DNA of 64,000 bases from Vibrio sp. MEBiC08052. Lineage in GTDB: Bacteria > Pseudomonadota > Gammaproteobacteria > Enterobacterales > Vibrionaceae. A model generated the notes under the pieces. The model made no database searches. It was not told the DNA's origin and saw only the letters and a program-made list of their open reading frames with translations. This document shows, piece by piece, positions 1-9,720 of the stretch (within the stretch, counting starts at the first letter, position 1; each line of letters opens with the position of its first letter). Position numbers and translations under genes: made by a program. The stretch spans positions 2,920,631 through 2,984,630 of the forward strand of contig NZ_KQ947475.1 of NCBI RefSeq assembly GCF_001506075.1. The letters are read 5' to 3'.

Positions 1-1
1 T

Positions 2-460
2 CCACCAACAGCTAACTGCTTTGATTTATATGAGCAGTTTTATACCAATGAAGATGCTTCGAAGATGTATGGAGGCCCCATCAGCAAAACCCAAGCTTGG
101 TCGAGGCTTCAATTAGATCTTGGCTCATGGCATCTGCAAGGATTTGGTGTTTGGGTTATTCAGTTACGTTCAAATGATCAGTTAGTCGGTACATGTGGAT
201 TTTGGCAAGGATTCGGATGGCCAATGGAGCTCACTTGGTGGATACTTCCCGAATATAGAGGACAAGGGATTGCATCAGAAGCCTCTAAAGCAGCAATAAA
301 ATATGCATATACTCATTTTAAGTGGGATCATGTTGAAACCTATATGCATGATGACAATGCAGCGGCTCGTGCTCTGACAGAGAAAATCGGCGGGCAGAAA
401 GACAGACGAATCGACTTCCCTGATGGGCTGACTCGGGATATTTATCGTTTCCCTAAATAA
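2..460 (+). CDS. GNAT-family N-acetyltransferase, 5' truncated by window edge
   Basis: The open frame runs from the first bases of the window, so the true start lies outside it; an internal ATG at 65 would cut into the fold. The visible 152 residues show RimJ/RimL-like GNAT features: an N-terminal YTNEDASKMYGG stretch, a central beta-strand region (LVGTCGF), then the acetyl-CoA pyrophosphate loop RGQGIA followed by a helix, and a late DDNAAARALTEKIG segment typical of the family. It probably transfers an acetyl group from acetyl-CoA to an amine; the substrate cannot be told. It is unrelated in orientation to the minus-strand vxr genes downstream. Family assignment is firm, function open. Confidence 0.85.
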   Translation, partial: PPTANCFDLYEQFYTNEDASKMYGGPISKTQAWSRLQLDLGSWHLQGFGVWVIQLRSNDQLVGTCGFWQGFGWPMELTWWILPEYRGQGIASEASKAAIKYAYTHFKWDHVETYMHDDNAAARALTEKIGGQKDRRIDFPDGLTRDIYRFPK

Positions 461-518
461 ACCGTGGATTCCCCTACCTTTGTTGTAATGCTGATCAATT
501 AGCACTGAAATCTAAAAA

Positions 519-540
519 CAAATTGCAGATCTGCAATTTG
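519..540. repeat. Perfect 22-bp palindrome
   Basis: Each arm reads CAAATTGCAGA and is followed by its exact complement without a spacer. A run of five A precedes it on the plus strand, so on the minus strand the dyad is followed by TTTTT. It could be an operator or a minus-strand terminator-like hairpin. No gene that would end here is visible on the minus strand. Confidence 0.5.
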
Positions 541-1119
541 ACCTAATTCGATATGCTGAAATTCTTTTGGTGCTCAAAAACTTTTATATACATATGTTGA
601 AAATCAGCTGACCTGCAGAGCTGAATGTCTCCAACATAATGAAACTCAGGACAATTAGGTTTACCAACTTAGAACCTCCTTCTGTCCTCTGCTTTCTGTT
701 CAGAACACTTTCCAAAACCTGCCGTCCTCACAAGACATGAAAAATATTTTTTACAGATAAATTGTCTCGTTTGTTGTTATCACATCTGTGGCGTTGTTTA
801 TCTGTTATTAAATAATTTAGTTATAGTGCATCAGGATATATTCCTTGAGTGATACTGTCACTCAGCAGAAGCATTCACTAACAAGAGATCCCAAAAGATC
901 TTTTCTCTTTGGGAAGATACACTTTGAGTCAAGCAATATTCTGTGTCAGCATAGAATGCTGTAGTAACTTAATGAATAATATACATTTTGATTAGGAATC
1001 ATCACAAGTGCTACAGAGAATGAAAAAACGATCAACTTATTTTTCATCAAAAAATAATTAAGTGGTGTGAGTAATTACTACGCGCTATGATGTTGGTATA
1101 TAAGATTTGATTTAGATTT

Positions 1120-1155
1120 CAGAAAAGAAAAAGCCCCCTCTTTCAGAGAGAGCTT
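1120..1155 (-). terminator. Rho-independent terminator of the TraF-like gene
   Basis: On the minus strand AAGCTCTCTCT pairs with AGAGGGGGCTT using two G-U pairs, loop GAA, followed by TTTTCTTTT. It begins about 35 bp after the stop codon of the TraF-like gene. Confidence 0.75.
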
Positions 1156-1188
1156 AGATATGTGTACTTAAGAGGGAAAATCGGCGCG

Positions 1189-2346
1189 TTAGTATGTGGA
1201 TAAGAAGTTCACATAGGCACCTTTTGCATGTGCATTGGTATAGCTTACTGCGGCATCAAGTTCAAATAATCCAAGTAGAGAAAGTCCTATCCCCGCAGTG
1301 TATATCCCATCGGAATTACTATAAGCCAGATTCTTTTTATAACCGGCTCGCAATTTTAGCTGACGCAGAATATCAATCTCTCCACCAACACGAAGCATCT
1401 GGGTATTATCATTGAAGTTGGTATAGCGCTCTTCCTCATTCAAATCATAATCGACGCTAATCGAGGCATAATCACCTATAAGCCCGACACCGACTGTATA
1501 CAGTGGTCTGAGTTGGTAACTATATTGCAAATCAGCCTTGCCAGAAATACTGGAAGCAACTCGTTGAGTTGTGATATCACGAGAAACCAGATTGGTAGCC
1601 GCGAATCCGACTCTTACTGGCCCATAGAACCACAGAAAACCGGCATCTAGGTTAAATACCGTTTCTCCGGTACTGTTTGCATCAATATCGCTGAGATCGT
1701 AATTCTTCAAACTGGCTTCATATACATAGGTATACACTCGTTGAAGTTTGGGAGACACACCGACTGAGATATGTTGCCCTAGAAATGTTTGATATTTTGC
1801 CAGAGAAAGTCCGACTTCTGTGACCGCAACAGAAACCGCATCGATCGTACTATTCTGTGCATTATCAAGCGTTGAGGAACCGGTTGTCGCGATTGATGGC
1901 GTCACATAAGTCTCGGCATAGGCTTTACCAAACAAATTCATCGAAAGATATTGATTGGGAATCCCTATTGCAATCGCACCACCAATATCAGCTTTGAGTT
2001 CGCCGCCATTGAGCGCATCTAGCTGACTCTGAAGCTCAGCTTCTCGTGATGAATCACCACCTTCCACATCCTTGATTAAATCACCGATATTATCAATGGT
2101 ATTGGAAATATCATCAGGATCATTGTAGGTTAGTCCAAAGCTAGGAAGTAGCATTCCCGCATCATCATTTTTGCGATAAATGGCGACAATAGCAGGGTTA
2201 TAGAAAGGTGCGGTGAGATAATTAGCTGAAACAACCCCTGTACCTCCCATCGCATCCCCTCGAGCCTCAACAGCGTAGGAGGCTGCCATACTCCCGGGTG
2301 AAACCACAAGAAGTGAAGGAATCAAGTATTTTAGTTTTATATCCAT
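1189..2346 (-). CDS. TraF-like outer-membrane beta-barrel protein (VxrE-like)
   Basis: A 385-residue exported protein with a signal peptide ending near SMA-A (residues 20-23), then AVEARGDAMGGTGVVSANY and a PFYNPA motif, and a C-terminal half of alternating beta-strands. This is the pattern of the 'conjugal transfer TraF' family (PF13729), FadL/PorV-like barrels that have nothing to do with conjugation here. The gene follows vxrC by about 60 bp on the same strand and carries its own terminator, so it is probably the last gene of the vxr operon; in V. cholerae the operon is described as vxrABCDE and this would match the last member. Its precise role is unknown. No strong ribosome site precedes the ATG. 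Confidence 0.75.
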   Translation of the reverse strand: MDIKLKYLIPSLLVVSPGSMAASYAVEARGDAMGGTGVVSANYLTAPFYNPAIVAIYRKNDDAGMLLPSFGLTYNDPDDISNTIDNIGDLIKDVEGGDSSREAELQSQLDALNGGELKADIGGAIAIGIPNQYLSMNLFGKAYAETYVTPSIATTGSSTLDNAQNSTIDAVSVAVTEVGLSLAKYQTFLGQHISVGVSPKLQRVYTYVYEASLKNYDLSDIDANSTGETVFNLDAGFLWFYGPVRVGFAATNLVSRDITTQRVASSISGKADLQYSYQLRPLYTVGVGLIGDYASISVDYDLNEEERYTNFNDNTQMLRVGGEIDILRQLKLRAGYKKNLAYSNSDGIYTAGIGLSLLGLFELDAAVSYTNAHAKGAYVNFLSTY

Positions 2347-2406
2347 ATGCGCTATAAACCGAATAAAATTTAATGTTTATAACGACAGATTGTTATATAT
2401 CTTTAG

Positions 2407-3285
2407 CTATTCCTCTAGTGAAACATCATATGTTTTACTAATAACTTGAGATTGCTCAATAGTAATTGGTCCTTGCCACCGCTGATGATTCATCGATACC
2501 GCCAGAACATATCGTCCCGGTTCTAATGTGTTGGGGGGTAACTCGCTCGGATAATTAGATTCATAGGTCTGTTTCCAAACTTCTGAATATTTCCCACTAT
2601 GATAGCTATACGCTGAAACTCTCATTTTGGGTAATGGACAGTAACGATTCGGAATCGCTGTTTTTTCGACACGCCATTGCTCTTTTGAGCGCCAATGAAT
2701 CGTGTGATAAGTCTTCGGATTATCAAGAATGACCCAGGAACTCCATGACTCACCATTTTTTCGAGAGACAATCAATCGATACAGCCCCATAGGCAGACGA
2801 TTATTCAGGTTATAACGTTTTACGTAAGTTAGCTCATTGGTGACATTGTCACTTCCTACCTGAGAAAAAGAACTATCGAGTGAAATTGAATGATCAATCC
2901 AGCGAGTGAACGAAATCTCTTCTATTTGTGACGTTGTCACTATGTCAACCAATAATTGAAATGCATCCCGCCCCGGGCTCTGAATCTCAACTCTTCGTAC
3001 TGCAAGAGACTTAATCCAATCAGGAAAAGGGGCACGCTCGAGACTCTTTCCACAATCTGCGCTTAAAGATTGGAGTAGCAAATCATTCAAATGACTGCTG
3101 AGGTGATTGCTTTCAGCGCTCTGCCATACCTCAACTAAAGAGCTAAACATTTTAGGCAGATCGTCTTCCAGCAGATGTTCATGGGCTTGAGTTAATGGTG
3201 TATTGCGTTCAAACCAATTCGCGGAAACAGAATAGCTGGGAGTACATATCAGCACTCCCAGTAAGAAACAACTCTTTTTTCTCAT
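2407..3285 (-). CDS. vxrC: DUF2861 secreted protein VxrC
   Basis: A 292-residue exported protein with a signal peptide (KKSCFLLGVLICTPSYSVSA) and no membrane segment after it. The sequence, with its WFERNTPLTQAHEHLLEDDLP start of the mature part and a beta-rich C-terminal half, fits the Vibrio DUF2861 family, called VxrC where it lies behind the VxrAB two-component genes. The start codon is two bases behind the vxrB stop, so the genes are co-transcribed and probably translationally coupled. It likely acts in the periplasm in the envelope-stress response set by VxrAB; its molecular activity is not known. Confidence 0.8.
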   Translation of the reverse strand: MRKKSCFLLGVLICTPSYSVSANWFERNTPLTQAHEHLLEDDLPKMFSSLVEVWQSAESNHLSSHLNDLLLQSLSADCGKSLERAPFPDWIKSLAVRRVEIQSPGRDAFQLLVDIVTTSQIEEISFTRWIDHSISLDSSFSQVGSDNVTNELTYVKRYNLNNRLPMGLYRLIVSRKNGESWSSWVILDNPKTYHTIHWRSKEQWRVEKTAIPNRYCPLPKMRVSAYSYHSGKYSEVWKQTYESNYPSELPPNTLEPGRYVLAVSMNHQRWQGPITIEQSQVISKTYDVSLEE

Positions 3286-3287
3286 CT

Positions 3288-3944
3288 TCAGGCTTTCATT
3301 TTATAGCCAACACCCCGTAACGTTTCAATTTCTAGTCCGGGAAGTTTTTGTCTTAATTGCAGAACATGTGTATCAACTGTTCTTGTTGTTGGGAAGTGAT
3401 TGTAGCCCCATACATGATCCAATAATTCATCTCTGGTAAATACTCTTCCTAAGTTACTTGCCAGAAATAGCAGTAAATCAAACTCTGTACGGGTCAACGT
3501 AATTAATTCACCTTTGTAATGCACTTCCCGTGTGGCTTTATCAATAGTTAGTTCTGGTGTGACTACTTTTGTGTCATCCTGCTGCCCATCAGGCGCTCGA
3601 AGTTGCGCTCTCACCCTGGCGAATAACTCAGCTTCAGCAAATGGTTTAGTTAGATAATCATTCGCACCAGAATCAAGTCCTGCGACTTTATCTTTCACCG
3701 TAACCAGTGCCGTCAACAAAATGACCGGAACATCTTTCAGATTTTTCCAATCAACGAGGTGTTCAACTGAGTCACCATCAGGAAGTTGCCGATCTAAAAT
3801 GACTAAATCTGCCTGCTCCCAATATTGTCTTACTTCTGAAATTTTCTCCGCATGTAAACAGTTATATCCGGCTTGTTCTAGACTAACTAATAATCCATCA
3901 GCCAAGTTTTTATCATCTTCAACAAGAAGCAATGTCTGTTTCAC
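3288..3944 (-). CDS. vxrB: OmpR-family response regulator VxrB (WigR)
   Basis: A 218-residue response regulator: receiver domain (residues 1-115) with the acidic pair ED at 9-10, phospho-acceptor Asp51 in VILDRQLPDG and the conserved Lys in YLTKPF; then an OmpR-type winged-helix domain (about 125-218) ending in RTVDTHVLQLRQKL and LRGVGYKMKA. It overlaps the 3' end of the kinase gene by 26 bp. In V. cholerae VxrB/WigR controls type VI secretion, biofilm and cell-wall synthesis genes after cell-wall damage. The assignment rests on the kinase with DUF3404-like sensor, the DUF2861 neighbour and adjacency to pntAB. Confidence 0.88.
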   Translation of the reverse strand: MKQTLLLVEDDKNLADGLLVSLEQAGYNCLHAEKISEVRQYWEQADLVILDRQLPDGDSVEHLVDWKNLKDVPVILLTALVTVKDKVAGLDSGANDYLTKPFAEAELFARVRAQLRAPDGQQDDTKVVTPELTIDKATREVHYKGELITLTRTEFDLLLFLASNLGRVFTRDELLDHVWGYNHFPTTRTVDTHVLQLRQKLPGLEIETLRGVGYKMKA

Positions 3945-5367
3945 AAGGTATCTCCAAAATAAATGTTGTTGGTGGCCCGACTAGAGACATCTTGCCTCCC
4001 ATTCTTCCAACCATTGATTCTACTATTGTTAAACCTAGGCCTAAGCCACTTTTACTGACAAAGGGCTTACGTAGCTGACGCCAGTCTTTCTGTATCAGCA
4101 TACCCTGATCGATTACCTTGAACGTAACCATATGACTTGACGTCGTTACATCCAACTGCACGGGGGCAATACCATATTTAATGGCATTTCTTAGCAAATT
4201 ATCAATACAAGTTCCCAACCAGTAGACATTTAATTTCGCTGCAATATCCTGATTGATTGAGAAATGAATAGATGATTCGAATTCTTCCTCTAATTTATAC
4301 TCTAACCACTCAGCAACAGATGGAACCCAATCCACAGCTAAAGGTTTAGTATCGGACTGTAAATAATCTTTACTGGCCTCTGCCAACTGCCTCAGACGAC
4401 GGGAATCTTCACATAATCGTCGAAATTCATCATAGACACTTTCAGGAAGATGCTCAAACTCTCGTCTGAACCCTTCAACAGTCAATGAAAGACTGGCGAT
4501 CGGTGTCCGTAACTCATGTGTCAATATCTGTAAAATAAGCATACGGCTTCTCATCTCAAGCCGCTTCGTATTCCAACGATAGACAAACCAACTAATCACT
4601 AATAAAACGTTAAAAGCAACAAGGCCGACGAGGATATAACGCAAAATATCCGATTGGTCTTCCTCCTCCCAACACAAGTTACCGCGTCGAACGAAACAAG
4701 TTGAATCCTCAGTATTGACATAACTGAAGACTAATCCCGCCTGTTCGGCATTATTCTTCCAAACATGATCAGCAAAAACATAATACTGATCACCTTTTCT
4801 CAACCAAAGCTCATTTTGCTCACTGAACATTGAGTCACCTGATATTAATGAGGTGACCGACTCACTATCCATCCGCTGCAAACGCCCTAATAAAGTATCT
4901 TTTGGGGCTTTAGGACGTTCCTGAATATGCATGTAAACTTTGAGTTCATCATAGAGCTCAGGGTGTTTTTTCACATATCGTGCAGCATACGTTCCCCCAC
5001 CCGGATGAATCAAAGCGCTCCTGGCAAACCAACGCAACGGGAGATTCGTCCCTTTACACATCGCTCGAGTAAAAACCAGCGGTTCCGTCGTTAAGGGGCT
5101 CAAAGGTAAGTTTCCGGTACACTGTTTCGCTAAAGCGTAAAGCTGCTGGATATCTTTCAAAGGATATTGAAATGTCTGAGGCAGCATGGATTCGGGTGTA
5201 ATTAGTCTTGTGGCATACTCAGCTTCTATTTTTCTCAAATCATATGAAACAAGTGCTTCATCATATCTAAACAAAGAAATAAAATGATCGATTCTTGCCG
5301 GCAAAGAGTCTGCGTATGCATATGGAATGATAGACATGAACAACAACATGAATCGTTTTAATATCAT
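3919..5367 (-). CDS. vxrA: Sensor histidine kinase VxrA (WigK)
   Basis: The open frame begins at a TTG (5397), but the ATG at 5367 gives a clean signal sequence (MILKRFMLLFMSIIPYAYA) and is preferred. From that ATG: periplasmic sensor region about 20-240 (DUF3404 type, four cysteines), one membrane helix about 242-263, H-box HELRTPIASL with the phospho-His near 284, N-box LLRNAIKYG and G-box GLGLGLTIVES. It senses cell-wall stress in V. cholerae and phosphorylates VxrB. It is the first gene of the operon; its end overlaps vxrB. Confidence 0.88.
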   Translation of the reverse strand: MILKRFMLLFMSIIPYAYADSLPARIDHFISLFRYDEALVSYDLRKIEAEYATRLITPESMLPQTFQYPLKDIQQLYALAKQCTGNLPLSPLTTEPLVFTRAMCKGTNLPLRWFARSALIHPGGGTYAARYVKKHPELYDELKVYMHIQERPKAPKDTLLGRLQRMDSESVTSLISGDSMFSEQNELWLRKGDQYYVFADHVWKNNAEQAGLVFSYVNTEDSTCFVRRGNLCWEEEDQSDILRYILVGLVAFNVLLVISWFVYRWNTKRLEMRSRMLILQILTHELRTPIASLSLTVEGFRREFEHLPESVYDEFRRLCEDSRRLRQLAEASKDYLQSDTKPLAVDWVPSVAEWLEYKLEEEFESSIHFSINQDIAAKLNVYWLGTCIDNLLRNAIKYGIAPVQLDVTTSSHMVTFKVIDQGMLIQKDWRQLRKPFVSKSGLGLGLTIVESMVGRMGGKMSLVGPPTTFILEIPCETDIASC

Positions 5368-5469
5368 CTTTTTATGTGACTCTATATTCTCAGGCAAGTT
5401 TCATAATCCGGCCAACATTATGACAAAAATAGTTATCTACGTGTTATGTTGATGTCAATAATGTGTCCC

Positions 5470-5502
5470 TTAAATAAATAAAGCCAGCATTATTGCTGGC
5501 TT
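5470..5502 (-). terminator. Terminator of pntAB
   Basis: GCCAGC pairs with GCTGGC across a 6-nt loop, followed on the minus strand by TTTATTTATTT. It lies about 40 bp after the pntB stop codon. Confidence 0.75.
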
Positions 5503-5538
5503 ATACTACAAAGTTTTCTCTTATTTTTTAAGCAGGGA

Positions 5539-6918
5539 TCAGTCCAGATGTTCCAGAATGTGCAGACATGACGCTTTTGCATCCCCAAATAACATCTGAG
5601 TATTCTCTTTAAAGAAAAGTGGATTCTGAACACCAGCGTATCCGGTATTCATTGAACGCTTAAAGACGATGACATCTTTGGCATTCCAAACTTCCAAAAC
5701 GGGCATACCCGCAATTGGACTATTCGGATCCTCGAGTGCAGCCGGGTTGACCGTATCATTCGCACCAATGACCAGCACCGTATCCGTGTCACTGAAATCA
5801 TCGTTGATTTCGTCCATTTCCAATACAATTTCATATGGAACTTTAGCTTCAGCCAACAGCACATTCATATGACCGGGTAAACGCCCCGCGACTGGATGGA
5901 TACCGAAACGAACTTCGATCCCTTTGGCTCTAAGTTTTTCGGTAATTTCAGAAACCGGATACTGAGCCTGCGCAACTGCCATACCATATCCCGGTGTAAT
6001 CACCACAGACTTCGAGTTTTTAAGCATGTCTGCGACATCTTCAGCCATGATCTCACGATGTTCGCCTTGCTCGCCGTCGTCACTAATCACAACTTCTTGA
6101 CCGAATCCGCCGGCAATCACGCTGACAAAAGAGCGATTCATCGCTTTACACATGATATAGGACAGAATCGCTCCCGAAGAACCGACAAGTGCACCAGTCA
6201 CAATCAATAGGTCATTCGCCAGCATGAATCCTGCAGCTGCAGCTGCCCATCCTGAATATGAGTTCAGCATGGAAACAACAACCGGCATATCTGCGCCACC
6301 GATAGACGCGACCAAATGATAGCCAAAAACAAAAGCAATCAGAGTCATCAAAATCAGTGCGAAATAGCTCCCGTCAACATTGACAAAGTAGATCAGCAAT
6401 AGTGTAGAAACAATGACTGCCGCCAAATTCCACTTATGTTTGTGTGGAATATTCAACGGTGAAGATTTAAACACACCATGTAGTTTGCCAAACGCAACGA
6501 TCGAACCGGTAAATGTAACCCCCCCAATAAAAACCCCCACAAAAACTTCAACCAAATGGATGACATGTTCAGCATGTGTTACGGTTTCCGGAGCTTCGAT
6601 AAAGCTATTATAGCCAACCAATACAGCGGCCATACCGACAAAACTATGGAGGATCGCAACCAACTGGGGCATCTGTGTCATTTCGACTTTCTTCGCAAAA
6701 TGGATACCGATCGTACCTCCAATCGCCATTGCAATAATAATCCAGGCAATCCCCGATGTATCAGGCGCAAAAATGGTCGCCAATAAGGCAATCGCCATCC
6801 CGGTCATACCGTAGTAGTTACCAGCCCTCGCCGATTCCTGTTTCGACAAACCAGCCAGACTCATCACAAAAAATAAAGCAGCAACGATGTACGCCGCTTG
6901 TACTAATCCTGCAGACAT
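5539..6918 (-). CDS. pntB: NAD(P) transhydrogenase subunit beta
   Basis: A 459-residue inner-membrane protein, close to the 462 of E. coli PntB. The N-terminal half is a string of membrane helices (domain II) with the [19 protein letters not shown] and [15 protein letters not shown] segments; the C-terminal part (about 280-459) is the NADP(H)-binding domain III with [16 protein letters not shown] and [14 protein letters not shown]. With PntA it couples proton re-entry to hydride transfer from NADH to NADP+. It has an AAGGAG ribosome site and starts 13 bp behind pntA. A strong terminator closes the operon. Confidence 0.96.
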   Translation of the reverse strand: MSAGLVQAAYIVAALFFVMSLAGLSKQESARAGNYYGMTGMAIALLATIFAPDTSGIAWIIIAMAIGGTIGIHFAKKVEMTQMPQLVAILHSFVGMAAVLVGYNSFIEAPETVTHAEHVIHLVEVFVGVFIGGVTFTGSIVAFGKLHGVFKSSPLNIPHKHKWNLAAVIVSTLLLIYFVNVDGSYFALILMTLIAFVFGYHLVASIGGADMPVVVSMLNSYSGWAAAAAGFMLANDLLIVTGALVGSSGAILSYIMCKAMNRSFVSVIAGGFGQEVVISDDGEQGEHREIMAEDVADMLKNSKSVVITPGYGMAVAQAQYPVSEITEKLRAKGIEVRFGIHPVAGRLPGHMNVLLAEAKVPYEIVLEMDEINDDFSDTDTVLVIGANDTVNPAALEDPNSPIAGMPVLEVWNAKDVIVFKRSMNTGYAGVQNPLFFKENTQMLFGDAKASCLHILEHLD

Positions 6919-6931
6919 TCGCTACTCCTTG

Positions 6932-8467
6932 TTATTTTTTACGGAACATTTCAAGCATACGCTTCGTGACGGTAAAACCACCGAAGATATTGATACTTGC
7001 GATCAACACAGCAATAAACGATAAAAACGTAACAAAACCATTGCCCTGACCAATTTGCAATAAACAGCCGATAACAATAATCCCTGAAATTGCATTAGTA
7101 ACAGACATTAAAGGCGTATGTAGTGCATGCGTCACATTCCAAACGACGTAATAACCAACCACACAGGCAAGAACAAAAACCGTAAAATGGCTGAGAAAGG
7201 CCGCAGGTGCAACAGAGGCAACCCAAGCGAATGCACCAACACCGACAACGAGTCCCAATGCCTTTTTCATCGGGGATACAGCTTTTTCTTCTGCTTTCTG
7301 GAGCGATTTCACCGGCTGAGGTTTAGCTTGTGGTTGTGCTGAAACCTGAATAGGCGGTGCCGGCCAAGTCACTTCACCTTCCTTAATTACGGTCACACCA
7401 CGCTGAACAACATCCTCAAAATCGATGTAAATTTCACCATCTTTTTCTTTGCACAATAACTTCAACAAGTTAACCAGATTGGTGGCATACAGCTGAGAAG
7501 ACTGCGTCGGTAAACGTCCGACCATGTCAGTGTATCCGATGATCTTCACACCATTCTTAGTAGTAACCACTTGATCAGCCACTGTATATTCACAGTTTCC
7601 GCCATTTGCAGCCGCGAGATCAACAATCACACTGCCCGCTTTCATACTGTCAACCATTGCTTTGGTAATCAGTTTTGGCGCAGGCTTTCCGGGAATCAAT
7701 GCGGTCGTAATAATGATATCGACATCTTTTGCCTGATCTGCGTAAAGTTCAGCCGCTTTACGATTAAAATCATCAGACATCTCTTTGGCATAACCGTCAC
7801 CAGCACCAGAATTTTCCTGAAAGTCAACGGAAAGAAATTCCGCTCCCATCGACTGAACCTGCTCTTTTACTTCAGGACGCACATCAAAAGCCCGGACAAT
7901 AGCCCCCAAACTGCCAGCAGCACCAATCGCGGCTAATCCAGCTACACCGGCCCCGGCAACAAAAACTTTAGCCGGTGGTACCTTACCGGCTGCCGTGATT
8001 TGTCCAGTAAAAAAGCGTCCGAATTCATGTGCCGCTTCAACGACAGCCCGATATCCGGCAATATTTGCCATCGATGACAAAGCATCAAGAGCCTGCGCCC
8101 GAGAAATACGCGGCACGGAATCCATGGCAAGCACATTGATTTTTTTACCGGACAAGGTTTCAAGTAACTCTGGATTTTGTGCTGGCCAGATAAAACTGAT
8201 CAGTGTTGCCCCTTCTTTGATCAACTCTATTTCTTCGACAGTCGGCGCATTGACTTTCAAAATAATATCCGCACGCCATACATCTTCATTGGATACAACC
8301 CGAGCTCCAGCAGCTTCGAAACTCTGGTTGTCAAAACTCGCTTTTTCTCCGGCATCGGTTTCAATAAGAATATCAAAACCTAACTTTAGCAGCTGCCCTA
8401 CCGAAGTCGGTGAAGCTGCAACTCGCGTTTCACCCGCAAGTCGTTCTTTAGGCACACCAATTTGCAT
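6932..8467 (-). CDS. pntA: NAD(P) transhydrogenase subunit alpha
   Basis: A 511-residue protein matching E. coli PntA (510). Residues 1 to about 370 form the NAD(H)-binding domain I, opening with [17 protein letters not shown] and carrying the Rossmann loop [17 protein letters not shown] proline/alanine/lysine-rich linker ([17 protein letters not shown]) leads to four C-terminal membrane helices (domain II part). The ATG has an AAGGGA ribosome site. It is the first gene of pntAB and lies directly upstream of the vxr operon on the same strand, an order that supports a Vibrio assignment. Confidence 0.96.
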   Translation of the reverse strand: MQIGVPKERLAGETRVAASPTSVGQLLKLGFDILIETDAGEKASFDNQSFEAAGARVVSNEDVWRADIILKVNAPTVEEIELIKEGATLISFIWPAQNPELLETLSGKKINVLAMDSVPRISRAQALDALSSMANIAGYRAVVEAAHEFGRFFTGQITAAGKVPPAKVFVAGAGVAGLAAIGAAGSLGAIVRAFDVRPEVKEQVQSMGAEFLSVDFQENSGAGDGYAKEMSDDFNRKAAELYADQAKDVDIIITTALIPGKPAPKLITKAMVDSMKAGSVIVDLAAANGGNCEYTVADQVVTTKNGVKIIGYTDMVGRLPTQSSQLYATNLVNLLKLLCKEKDGEIYIDFEDVVQRGVTVIKEGEVTWPAPPIQVSAQPQAKPQPVKSLQKAEEKAVSPMKKALGLVVGVGAFAWVASVAPAAFLSHFTVFVLACVVGYYVVWNVTHALHTPLMSVTNAISGIIVIGCLLQIGQGNGFVTFLSFIAVLIASINIFGGFTVTKRMLEMFRKK

Positions 8468-8673
8468 AGTTATTCCCTTATAATTGGCACAGTAAATATG
8501 TTTAATCTAACAGCTTACTTATCGATTCAAGCAGCTGGCAACTAAGTACAACTACTTGCGTTTCTTTATAACACGTTGTTTCAACGGTATTGGTCCAACA
8601 TCTGCCATGACCATCAACCATACTAACGACAATGTCCAGTGAATTGAATATCATGGTAAAAATTAATCATCAC

Positions 8674-8710
8674 AAAAAAAGAAACCACAAGCTTATCGAC
8701 TTGTGGTTTC
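8674..8710 (-). terminator. Terminator of the comFB/hlyU-like operon
   Basis: Eleven-base arms GAAACCACAAG and CTTGTGGTTTC enclose an 8-nt loop, followed on the minus strand by seven T. It sits about 35 bp after the HlyU-family stop codon, on the strand of that gene. Confidence 0.85.
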
Positions 8711-8743
8711 TTTCATCATGACTTTAATCAATTTGAGCTACAC

Positions 8744-9019
8744 TCAACTAAAGATCTTTTCTCCCATCTGATCAATAAACATCTTTGCCTTATTGACCAT
8801 GAGCTCATCAGCACTACTGCGACTGGACAAAACATCCGATCGAATAAAGCGATGTTCTTTGATTTCACCATTTATTTCTCGGGTAATCCGTCCGGCAACC
8901 CGATACTGACCATGTTCAGCAATCGCTTCAGGCAAAATAGCAAAATTTTTGTAATAAACAGGCTCAATAGGTGTTGATTCTTGCTGACGTTGGCCAAACA
9001 GCCGAGATAAAAATCCCAC
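8744..9019 (-). CDS. HlyU-family (PF10115) small protein
   Basis: A 91-residue cytoplasmic protein: MGFLSRLFGQRQ start, then a YYKNFAILPEAIAEHGQYRVAGRI core and EIKEHRFIRSD, the signature of the PF10115 'HlyU' family. The name comes from a virulence activator, but this family has no visible helix-turn-helix and differs from the ArsR-type HlyU of V. cholerae, so a regulatory role should not be assumed. The start is GTG, directly abutting the TAA of the comFB-like gene with AAGGAG just upstream, which indicates translational coupling. A strong terminator follows. Confidence 0.78.
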   Translation of the reverse strand: MGFLSRLFGQRQQESTPIEPVYYKNFAILPEAIAEHGQYRVAGRITREINGEIKEHRFIRSDVLSSRSSADELMVNKAKMFIDQMGEKIFS

Positions 9020-9406
9020 TTACTTCTCCTTTTGATATTCTGTTTGATGACTAATAATCGGGTTTTCATACCATTCCAACTCAAGGTCATCATCATAACG
9101 AGCCGTTGCAACAACAACGGGAACTTCCCGAAATTCAGGATTCTGACGACGGTCATTCTGGATCATTGTCTCTCCGGCTTCAACGGCATCTTTTGCAAAT
9201 TGTTTCAACTTCACTAAACGAGTTTCCGGAAGCGTGGATAAAAAATCAATATCATGGCGAATATATACAGGACGCAGTTGACTCAATGCTAAACAAGCCA
9301 GATCAGCCAGTTGTTCATGATCATAGCGAGCTTTAAAATCATCTGAACTCAAAATTTGACCGACTAAAGTTTCCATATAATTATGGACATCAACACTGAT
9401 ATGCAT
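9020..9406 (-). CDS. ComFB-like late competence protein
   Basis: The best start is the ATG at 9406 (MHISVDVHNYMETLVGQIL), which has GGAG eight bases upstream; the open frame continues 10 codons further up. The 128 residues fit the ComFB family (PF10719), with the N-terminal 'VHNYMETLV' segment and a 'LADLACLALSQLRPVYIRHDIDFL' core. ComFB proteins occur with competence genes in Bacillus and have been linked to c-di-nucleotide binding in other bacteria; function here is unproven. It heads a two-gene operon with the HlyU-family gene. The next gene, on the opposite strand, encodes a diguanylate cyclase. Confidence 0.75.
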   Translation of the reverse strand: MHISVDVHNYMETLVGQILSSDDFKARYDHEQLADLACLALSQLRPVYIRHDIDFLSTLPETRLVKLKQFAKDAVEAGETMIQNDRRQNPEFREVPVVVATARYDDDLELEWYENPIISHQTEYQKEK

Positions 9407-9720
9407 ATTTATTCTCCAGTAACTGTCAGTATCCAAATGGATATAATCTTCACGATATCAGGATTCAATATCATAAACATAGTATCAGATAATCAACCTG
9501 ACATATTTTTATACATGCCGATGATAACTATGTAAGCCAAATGACGTAAATATTCCGTATTTTTAGTTTCTTGGTATTCTTATCTCTGTCTCATTTAATG
9601 CATCCGGTCACACATACATTACCTAAAGTTCAAGAAAAGAGTAATAAAAACGACAAAATGGTGTATTTTTTACTAAAAATCACGTAGAGTGCGATCAATC
9701 GTTTGACGAATCAACCATCT

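Larger units (their letters stand above)
461..1188. other. 727-bp intergenic region with several hairpins
   Basis: No convincing coding frame is seen. The stretch is AT-rich and holds a perfect 22-bp palindrome (519-540), two neighbouring hairpins (847-863 with GAGTGA/TCACTC arms; 889-914 with TCCCAAA/TTTGGGA arms), and the terminator of the minus-strand barrel gene near 1120-1155. The hairpin pair could belong to a small RNA or a long untranslated leader; this is inference only. Confidence 0.4.

Noticed and set aside
1189..2346. Conjugation gene traF, suggesting a plasmid or ICE
   Set aside because: The family name is misleading. The protein is an outer-membrane barrel at the end of the vxr operon; no other transfer gene is present.
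8744..9019. HlyU virulence regulator
   Set aside because: The protein belongs to the PF10115 family that shares only the name with the ArsR-type HlyU of V. cholerae; it has no visible helix-turn-helix.
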